From an uncultured Peptococcaceae bacterium (GTDB taxonomy: Bacteria > Bacillota > Peptococcia > Peptococcales > Peptococcaceae): 9,894 bases of DNA. The stretch is from assembly GCA_945949655.1 (NCBI GenBank), contig CAMFFG010000023.1, positions 1 to 9,894 on the forward strand, in the 5' to 3' direction. The translations under genes and the position numbers were made by a program. The notes beneath the pieces are model-generated. The model saw nothing but the letters and a program-made list of their open reading frames with translations, did no database searches and was not told the DNA's origin. Positions 5,308 through 9,894 of this stretch are shown in pieces; position 1 is the stretch's first letter; each line of letters opens with the position of its first letter.

Positions 5308-6864
5308 TTATGGCTTTTCAGAATTGCTATGGTTTTCTACCTCACAATCCAGCACAGTGCCAGAGTACAGATCAATCTCATACTCATATTCAGTCTTATC
5401 TACTTTGAACTCCACACAATAGTAAGCGGGTTTTCCATCCTCATATTCCAGATAACATTTTATATAAGCAGTATTGCTTTCTGCTACGCCAGCGTGGGAC
5501 AATGCCGCTTTCTTGGCAGCAGCTTCCCCAATATAGCTGCTATTTCCACTGGAAACGCTGGAGCTATTATTTTTGCTGGTCCCGTTTTTCTGATCCTTTG
5601 CCTCAGAGGTCACAACCGCACCTGTAACCGCATGGATCTTGTACGCATACTTCTTTGTACCGGTCTCAAATTCCACATGATAGATCATAATATGATCATC
5701 GCTGTCCAACTCGATCTTGATTTCCAGGATATCGCCTGCCGTAACACCGGCATGAGCCAGGGCGGTTTCCTTCGCAGCAGCAGCACCGATATATCCAAAG
5801 CCGACCTCGGCGTTATCGCGATTTTTCAATTCGGATTTCAGGATTTCTCCTGTAACGGCATCAATCTCATATTCGCCTTCCTTTGTGGCTGTTTCAAACT
5901 CCACCTCGTAAACCAGTGTGCCATGTTTACTATCAAACTCTATTTCCATTTCTATGACATCTTCCATTGTCATACCGGCATGATTGTAAACCACATTCAG
6001 CGCTTTCTCCTGGGAGATATATGCTTTGTTACTGGCGGCACCGCTCTGCGTTACGGTTGCAATGGACACGTTTTTTGAAACAGTGATCAGGGCAATCTCG
6101 TTAATAGACATCGGCGCCAGATCCTCAAAAGTCAAGGTAGGCACCTGCGCAATAACCTCCTGGATCAGGACAGCCTTGCCCAGGGAAATATGATACTCAG
6201 CCGCCTTTGCTGCCAGAACAGCATCATCCGTACAGATTGACTGACTCAGTACTGCCGCATCCAGCGAGCTGTTCTGGACAGCATTGGCAATAGCCTCCGT
6301 AACTTTTTGCTGCAATACTTCTCCCTGGGCAGCATCTTCGTTTTCCACCGATACCAGGATGGTATTCTGCAGATCGCCCAGATAGCCCTTCTGCAGCATA
6401 GAGCCGATGATGGCATTCACTGCCACCTCAAGGGAAGTATCTTTTAACTCCATATTTCCCAAAACCTTTTCTGCATCGCCGTTCAGCGCCTCCACCGACA
6501 ACACATTCTCCTCGGCATCCACAGACAGAGACAGGCTTGGATTTACATCCAGCATAATTACCGAATCCACCGCCGGTACCGTGCACAGATTGCTGCCGCG
6601 ACTATACAATACAAACATAGCCGCCAGTGCTACAATCGATGCAAGGCTCTTTCTTGCGCTTCCCCATCTGAAATTTTTATGCTTCCGTTCTAACATATCC
6701 ATAATAGCTCCTTCCGCCTGCCCATCTGCACGCGTTTCTTTGCACACAGGTGTGCAGGTGCGTGTATTTTGTTGATTACAGGAAGAAAGAATCTTGTCCA
6801 GCCGATCTGGCGTAGCATGTTCCACCGCCGTGCAGATACGTTGTTCCAGTTCATAATCCGTCAT
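5308..6864 (-). CDS. Membrane-anchored anti-sigma factor with RsgI-like domain and three PepSY domains
   Basis: This 518-residue protein is the probable inhibitor of the ECF sigma factor encoded directly upstream. A cytoplasmic N-terminus (1-72, with VEHATPDRLDKILSSC at 14-29) is followed by one membrane segment (about 73-88). An RsgI-type extracytoplasmic domain covers about 97-235, with VIMLDVNPSLSLSVD and AVNAIIGSMLQKGYL. Three PepSY repeats lie near 283-344, 359-420 and 445-507. Each has an A-L-x-x-A-G-type helix start and a Y-x-x-x-I/V-x-x-x-x-G strand ending, for example YEIDAVTGEIL. A Ser/Asn-rich linker (428-443) separates repeats two and three. No canonical HxxxCxxC zinc anti-sigma motif is present, but C11, C29, C37 and C41 lie in the cytoplasmic part, and only the third PepSY repeat has cysteines (C470, C483, C507). 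The ATG is one base after the sigma stop, and GGAGG within the sigma gene's last codons is its ribosome binding site. The signal sensed is unknown. Confidence 0.85.
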   Translation of the reverse strand: MTDYELEQRICTAVEHATPDRLDKILSSCNQQNTRTCTPVCKETRADGQAEGAIMDMLERKHKNFRWGSARKSLASIVALAAMFVLYSRGSNLCTVPAVDSVIMLDVNPSLSLSVDAEENVLSVEALNGDAEKVLGNMELKDTSLEVAVNAIIGSMLQKGYLGDLQNTILVSVENEDAAQGEVLQQKVTEAIANAVQNSSLDAAVLSQSICTDDAVLAAKAAEYHISLGKAVLIQEVIAQVPTLTFEDLAPMSINEIALITVSKNVSIATVTQSGAASNKAYISQEKALNVVYNHAGMTMEDVIEMEIEFDSKHGTLVYEVEFETATKEGEYEIDAVTGEILKSELKNRDNAEVGFGYIGAAAAKETALAHAGVTAGDILEIKIELDSDDHIMIYHVEFETGTKKYAYKIHAVTGAVVTSEAKDQKNGTSKNNSSSVSSGNSSYIGEAAAKKAALSHAGVAESNTAYIKCYLEYEDGKPAYYCVEFKVDKTEYEYEIDLYSGTVLDCEVENHSNSEKP

Positions 6865-6865
6865 A

Positions 6866-7438
6866 TCAATTGTCCTCCTTCAGCACATTGCGAAGCTTTT
6901 TCAGGGCACGATTGTACTTAGAAAGTACCGTGGGTAACCGCAGGTTTAGTAATTCTGCAATTTCCCGATGTTTTAATCCTGTCATGGCATGCAGCACCAC
7001 GATCTGCCGTTCCTGGTCAGATAGAGTCTCCATCAGGGAGGCCAGCACCAGCTGATCTTCAGAAGTGACCGCAGGTTCATCGGCAAATAAGCTCTGCCAG
7101 CTTTCAGGCTCTATTGTCACCGTTCGGGATTGCTCTCTGATGCGCATCAGGGCCAGATTCCGGGTAATCGTAAAAATCCAGGCCAGAGGTTTTCCCTTAG
7201 GCGTGTAGCCGCCAGCTGCATTCCAAATCTGAATATAGGTATCCTGTAAAACATCCTCTGCATCCTGCTTATTTTTTAGAATGGACAGAGCAAAACCATA
7301 AACAGCTGCACTGGTCTGCTGATATAATAATGTCAAAGTCTCCTGATCGCCCGCAGCAATTTTGGCAATATAGTTTTCTATCACACCATCCTGTCTTTCT
7401 GATCGGCTGGGTGGCACAGTCATGATAAATGCTAACAT
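6866..7438 (-). CDS. ECF-type RNA polymerase sigma factor
   Basis: This 190-residue sigma-70 family protein has only regions 2 and 4, the ECF layout. Region 2 covers about residues 36-105, with the core-binding motif DAEDVLQDTYIQIW (59-72) and WIFTITRNLALMRIRE (87-102) for the -10 element. Region 4 covers about 128-186, with LSDQERQIVVLHAMTGL and the helix-turn-helix HREIAELLNLRLPTVLSKYN for the -35 element. The ATG at 7436-7438 has AGGAGG six bases upstream (7445-7450). The downstream anti-sigma gene begins one base after its TGA, so the pair is an operon and probably translationally coupled. Such sigma factors usually transcribe their own operon, but I could not find a convincing sigma-A or ECF promoter upstream, and the regulon is unknown. 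No part of the family core looks missing. Confidence 0.93.
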   Translation of the reverse strand: MLAFIMTVPPSRSERQDGVIENYIAKIAAGDQETLTLLYQQTSAAVYGFALSILKNKQDAEDVLQDTYIQIWNAAGGYTPKGKPLAWIFTITRNLALMRIREQSRTVTIEPESWQSLFADEPAVTSEDQLVLASLMETLSDQERQIVVLHAMTGLKHREIAELLNLRLPTVLSKYNRALKKLRNVLKEDN

Positions 7439-7730
7439 AACCTTCCTCCTGTTCTACTTATATAATGCTGCAAAAGGAGTTTTTATTGCGTGGTCTGAAT
7501 AAAATTTATAATCAATTTTTAAAACGCATAAGGACAACATCCCCTGCGCAAACATTTAAGCTGTATTCCAAATATGAAGCAACAAGCATATAAAAAATCC
7601 TGAAATCTCAGGATTTCAAGATTCTGATAGATCGCTTCTGATTTATTGCGGACTATACTGCTCCACAAAAATTTTATAAAAGCAGGCATATTATTTCATT
7701 GCCCAGGTTTTGCAATTCACTTTCCATGGT
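7439..7730. other. Gene-free spacer between the sigma operon and the tRNA-Ala unit
   Basis: About 290 AT-rich bases. They hold the sigma gene's ribosome binding site (7445-7450), a terminator-like hairpin (7592-7616) and no convincing reading frame. The only minus-strand frame I could see, a 17-codon one starting near 7727, has no ribosome binding site. The word GCAATAAA occurs twice on the minus strand upstream of the sigma gene, which may be chance. The sigma operon promoter should lie here but is not recognisable, as expected if it is read by the ECF factor itself. Confidence 0.5.
7592..7616 (-). terminator. Terminator-like hairpin upstream of the sigma operon
   Basis: A perfect 9-bp stem (7595-7603 with 7608-7616) with a 4-base loop is followed on the minus strand by a short T-run ending near 7592. 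It comes about 115 bases after the tRNA terminator and before the sigma gene. It could stop read-through from the tRNA unit, or end a small unannotated transcript. The AT-rich ends of the stem make it moderate at best. Confidence 0.5.
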
Positions 7731-7770
7731 AAAAAAGAAAGACCTTGAAACATGTAGTTTCAAAGTCTTT
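7731..7770 (-). terminator. Rho-independent terminator of the tRNA-Ala gene
   Basis: A 14-bp stem (7738-7751 with 7757-7770, one G-U pair, 5-base loop) is followed on the minus strand by CTTTTTT. It starts 7 bases after the encoded CCA end of the tRNA. Confidence 0.92.
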
Positions 7771-7777
7771 CGCATTC

Positions 7778-7853
7778 TGGTGGAGATAAGCGGGATCGAA
7801 CCGCTGGCCTCTTGAATGCCATTCAAGCGCTCTCCCAGCTGAGCTATACCCCC
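7778..7853 (-). tRNA. tRNA-Ala (anticodon GGC)
   Basis: A complete 76-nt cloverleaf that includes an encoded CCA. The acceptor stem pairs GGGGGTA with TATCTCC and contains the G3-U70 wobble pair, the main alanine identity element. The D-arm is GCTC/GAGC with the AGCTGGGA loop. The anticodon stem CTTGA/TCAAG holds loop ATGGCAT with anticodon GGC, which reads GCC and GCU. The T-arm AGCGG/CCGCT has the TTCGATC loop, and the discriminator base is A. It has its own promoter about 16 bp upstream and its own terminator, so it is a single-gene unit between two operons. Confidence 0.98.
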
Positions 7854-7868
7854 GTGTGAACAATACAG

Positions 7869-7897
7869 AGTATAGCATAATTTCTCCCGGTCGTCAA
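7869..7897 (-). promoter_or_regulatory. Strong sigma-A-type promoter of tRNA-Ala
   Basis: On the minus strand TTGACG (7892-7897) and TATACT (7869-7874) are spaced by exactly 17 bp, each 5 of 6 to consensus. The predicted start near 7862 gives a leader of about 8-9 bases before the mature tRNA end at 7853. Confidence 0.88.
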
Positions 7898-7910
7898 TTC
7901 TTTTTTTATA

Positions 7911-7937
7911 AACAAAAGATTCTATCCTGGTATAATC
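7911..7937 (-). terminator. Possible weak terminator of the flavodiiron-rubredoxin operon
   Basis: An imperfect hairpin (GATT/AATC plus three inner pairs with one mismatch, 7918-7937) is followed on the minus strand by TTTTGTT. It lies 13 bases after the rubredoxin stop. The stem is short and AT-rich, so it may not work as a terminator; some transcription could continue into the tRNA unit. Confidence 0.35.
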
Positions 7938-7950
7938 ACAAGATAAACGC

Positions 7951-8109
7951 TTAATGTTTATAGAATTCGCTCTTGCTTAAACCGCACAATGGGCAAACCC
8001 AGTCTTCCGGCAGATCAGCAAAGGCAGTGCCTGGCGCAATACCAGCTTCGGCATCACCATCAGCCGGATCGTAAATGTATCCGCATGGGCATTCATATTT
8101 ATCCATCAT
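7951..8109 (-). CDS. Rubredoxin with a shortened C-x-C N-terminal knuckle
   Basis: This 52-residue cytoplasmic one-iron electron carrier is the probable donor to the flavodiiron protein encoded just upstream. It starts [20 protein letters not shown]. The middle has [13 protein letters not shown], and the second metal knuckle is CPLCG (C39, C42). The family fold is clear from YIYDP, the acidic GD loop and DLPEDWVCP. The first knuckle is C7-P-C9-G, with one residue between the cysteines where most rubredoxins have two (C-x-x-C-G). Similar CPCG forms may exist in other anaerobes, so this may be a subfamily trait and not damage. Two adjacent ATG codons (8107-8109 and 8104-8106) follow AAAGGAG (8116-8122) at 6 and 9 bases; either could be the start. 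It is 69 bases downstream of the flavodiiron gene. Confidence 0.93.
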   Translation of the reverse strand: MMDKYECPCGYIYDPADGDAEAGIAPGTAFADLPEDWVCPLCGLSKSEFYKH

Positions 8110-8178
8110 CTATCACTCCTTTATTGTTATATTATTATTTTACCAGCATATTCCTTACTTTAAACAGCTTTTGCGCAG

Positions 8179-9381
8179 TTATTTCATGGAGGCTACAATG
8201 GCATCTGCCAATGCATCCAGATCAGTGTTCTGTTCTTCCTGCAATCTGGACTTAAACGTAACCATGTTTTCCAGGATCGTCATGTTTTTCATACCTTCCA
8301 GCATTTCTTTCATCTGTTTCCCGGCATTTGGTCCCCAGGTGCCGTTCTGAATCAGCGCCACTGTACGGTTGGACAGATTATGTGCTTTCAGTTCGTGCAG
8401 CAGATGTTCCATACTGGAGAAAATGCCGTTGTTATAGGTGGAGCTGGCAAATACCAGATGGCTGCAACGGAATGCATCGGCTAAGATATAGGAAGAATGG
8501 GTGGCAGATGTGTCATACATGACAATATTTTTGACGCCGCGCTCTGCCAGTTTGTTGGCCAGAATTTCAGCCGCATTGGCTGTGCCGCCATAGATGGTGC
8601 CATAGGCGATCATAACAGCCTGATCTTCCGGCTCATAGGTACTCCATTTCTGATATTTATCCAGGAAATAGCCAAAATCGCTACGAATGATTGGGCCATG
8701 CAGCGGGCAGATCATGCGGATTTCCAGATCAGCTGCCTTTTTCAGCAAAGCCTGCACCTGAGAACCATATTTGCCCACAATGTTGGTATAATACCGTCTA
8801 GCATCATCCAGCCAGTCGCGATCAAAGTTTACATCATCATTAAAAAGATTTCCATTCAATGCACCCCATGTGCCAAACGCATCGGCAGAGAATAAAATCT
8901 TGTCGGTGGTATCGTAACTCACCATGGCTTCCGGCCAGTGTACCATCGGTGCCATCACAAAGGTAAACACATGTTTCCCTGCGGAGAATGTATCCCCTTC
9001 TTTGATAACCATGGCACGATCTTCTATATTTTTGTGAAAGAACTGCTGAATCATCCCCAATGTTTTTGCATTACAAATCACAGTGGCATCTGGATAGGTT
9101 TCCAGCAAACGGCCCAGATTTGCGCAATGGTCCGGCTCCATATGATTTACGATAATATAATCCAGCTGTCGTCCGCCCAACGCATAGGCTACATTTTCAA
9201 AAAAGAGTTCTGAGACAGCGGCATCGGCAGTATCCAACAGCACCGTTTTCTCATCCAACAGTAAATAAGAATTGTAAGATACACCTCTCGGAATTGGATA
9301 ATGGTTTTCAAATAATGCTAATCTTCTGTCATTGCCGCCTACATAAATTAAGTCTTCCTGAATTTTTCTTGTATTGTGCAT
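8179..9381 (-). CDS. Class A flavodiiron protein (O2/NO reductase)
   Basis: This 400-residue soluble enzyme reduces O2 to water, or NO to N2O, and protects anaerobes. The N-terminal metallo-beta-lactamase domain (about 1-250) carries all diiron ligands: H80, E82 and D84 in HMEPDH (with H85), H148 in MVHWPE, D166 in SADAFG, and H228 in PLHGP. The C-terminal flavodoxin domain (about 254-395) begins with the FMN phosphate loop YGTIYGGTANAA (260-271) and includes SSTYNNGIFSSM and NGTWGP. No C-terminal rubredoxin or flavin reductase domain is fused, so it is class A; the separate rubredoxin gene downstream fits as its electron donor. The ATG at 9379-9381 follows AAAGGAG with 9 bases between. O2 versus NO preference cannot be read from sequence. 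Confidence 0.96.
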   Translation of the reverse strand: MHNTRKIQEDLIYVGGNDRRLALFENHYPIPRGVSYNSYLLLDEKTVLLDTADAAVSELFFENVAYALGGRQLDYIIVNHMEPDHCANLGRLLETYPDATVICNAKTLGMIQQFFHKNIEDRAMVIKEGDTFSAGKHVFTFVMAPMVHWPEAMVSYDTTDKILFSADAFGTWGALNGNLFNDDVNFDRDWLDDARRYYTNIVGKYGSQVQALLKKAADLEIRMICPLHGPIIRSDFGYFLDKYQKWSTYEPEDQAVMIAYGTIYGGTANAAEILANKLAERGVKNIVMYDTSATHSSYILADAFRCSHLVFASSTYNNGIFSSMEHLLHELKAHNLSNRTVALIQNGTWGPNAGKQMKEMLEGMKNMTILENMVTFKSRLQEEQNTDLDALADAIVASMK

Positions 9382-9410
9382 CTATTTCGTCTCCTTTATC
9401 GTTCAGCTTT

Positions 9411-9441
9411 ATTATATGTACCCGTTTCTTTCTCTTTTCAA
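9411..9441 (-). promoter_or_regulatory. Promoter of the flavodiiron-rubredoxin operon
   Basis: On the minus strand a consensus -10 TATAAT (9411-9416) is preceded by TTGAAA (9436-9441, 5 of 6) at a long 19-bp spacing. The predicted start is near 9404, giving a leader of only about 23 bases. The long spacing may mean an activator helps, or that another -35 is used. Confidence 0.6.
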
Positions 9442-9460
9442 TCGGCAAATTCCTTCCACG

Positions 9461-9490
9461 AAAAAAGCTCCATGAAAAAATTCACAGAGC
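9461..9490 (-). terminator. Rho-independent terminator of the ribonuclease Z gene
   Basis: A 10-bp stem (9467-9476 with 9481-9490, two adjacent G-U pairs, 4-base loop) is followed on the minus strand by TTTTTT (9461-9466). It starts 8 bases after the ribonuclease Z stop and lies upstream of the flavodiiron promoter, separating the two units. Confidence 0.88.
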
Positions 9491-9498
9491 AATATTAT

Positions 9499-9894
9499 CT
9501 ATTCTGTAAAATGCAATGTGGCGGACATCAGGTTGGTTCCGCAGCGACTATTGGGAAAAATACTCTGTGCCACGGACAGATATTCCTCTGGCTCCAGCAT
9601 CGCCGGGCTGTAATGCGTCAGCCACAGTTCTTTTACTTGAGCCTGACTGGCCATAGTAGCTGCCTCTGCATAGACCATGTGTCCTTTTTCCGCTGCACCG
9701 GCCTGTTTTTCCGGATCGCCGTACAATCCTTCTGCCACAAACAGATCACTGTCCTGTGCCAGTTCCACCAGTTCCGGACTTGGACGGCAATCGGTGGCAT
9801 AGGTCAGCTTTAGACCGCGCCGCGGCGCACCCAGAACATCCTGCGGTGTATAGATATGATCACCATCTGGAATTGTTTCGCCGCGCTGTAACGG
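9499..9894 (-). CDS. rnz: Ribonuclease Z, C-terminal fragment
   Basis: The last 131 residues of a metallo-beta-lactamase-fold tRNA 3'-processing endonuclease; the start is beyond the right edge. The fragment begins PLQRGETIPDG and runs through VLGAPRRGLKLTYATDCRPS, LFVAEGLYGDPEK, KGHMVYAEAATMA and ELWLTHYSPAML. D35 of the fragment (TYATD) is the bridging zinc ligand. H72 (GHMVYAEAA) is the catalytic histidine, and H94 (LTHYSP) is the last zinc ligand. The HxHxDH motif lies in the missing part. Compared with the usual length of about 305 residues, some 175 residues are outside the window. A GTG at 9766-9768 is internal and is not a start. The enzyme removes 3' trailers from tRNA precursors lacking CCA; the tRNA-Ala gene here encodes CCA and so would not be an ideal substrate (inference). 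Confidence 0.92.
   Translation of the reverse strand, partial: PLQRGETIPDGDHIYTPQDVLGAPRRGLKLTYATDCRPSPELVELAQDSDLFVAEGLYGDPEKQAGAAEKGHMVYAEAATMASQAQVKELWLTHYSPAMLEPEEYLSVAQSIFPNSRCGTNLMSATLHFTE

Noticed and set aside
5299..6078. A 259-codon plus-strand open frame opposite the anti-sigma gene
   Set aside because: It mirrors the repeated PepSY coding sequence, lacks a ribosome binding site and overlaps a well-supported gene end to end.
9499..9768. A separate 89-residue gene starting at the GTG at 9766-9768
   Set aside because: The same frame stays open to the window edge and upstream residues continue the ribonuclease Z sequence, so the GTG is an internal valine codon.
1..9894. CRISPR array, insertion sequence, phage gene or integration site
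   Set aside because: No evenly spaced direct repeats, no transposase or integrase motifs, and no duplicated tRNA 3' end near the tRNA-Ala gene.

Overview
This window looks like a chromosomal segment from a low-to-mid GC, obligately anaerobic member of the Bacillota (Clostridia or Negativicutes; I cannot decide which from sequence alone). The basis is the AGGAGG-type ribosome binding sites, sigma-A-type promoters, the clostridial-style pairing of an ECF sigma factor with an RsgI/PepSY anti-sigma factor, and a flavodiiron protein with rubredoxin. Every gene except one is on the minus strand. I see no insertion sequence, CRISPR array, phage gene or integration scar.

From left to right, bases 1-3505 hold a branched-chain amino acid operon read right to left: ilvB (acetolactate synthase catalytic subunit), ilvN (its ACT-domain regulatory subunit), ilvC (ketol-acid reductoisomerase), and the first 52 codons of a second acetolactate synthase catalytic subunit that runs off the left edge. 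Its promoter is clear (TTGCAA, 17 bp, TATACT). The predicted transcript begins almost directly with a perfect 13-bp hairpin. Divergently transcribed is a roughly 405-residue DUF401-type integral membrane protein (3892-5109), a probable transporter of unknown substrate. The divergent region is compact: the palindromic hexamer TTGCAA could act as the -35 box in both directions, and inverted GTTG/CAAC words sit upstream of the transporter gene.

A bidirectional terminator (about 5110-5179) separates the transporter from a convergent two-gene unit: an ECF sigma factor (6866-7438) and, one base after its stop codon, a membrane-anchored anti-sigma factor with an RsgI-like domain and three PepSY domains (5308-6864). 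Next come about 300 bases without a gene, then a tRNA-Ala(GGC) gene with its own strong promoter and terminator. Upstream of the tRNA is an oxygen/NO-detoxification operon: flavodiiron protein (8179-9381) then rubredoxin (7951-8109). The rubredoxin is a short gene with an unusual C-x-C N-terminal knuckle. The right edge holds the C-terminal part of ribonuclease Z, ending in its own terminator.

Most of the window is ordinary housekeeping content. The points most worth a second look are the architecture of the ilv/DUF401 divergent control region, the second acetolactate synthase, the C-x-C rubredoxin, and the cysteine-bearing triple-PepSY anti-sigma factor.
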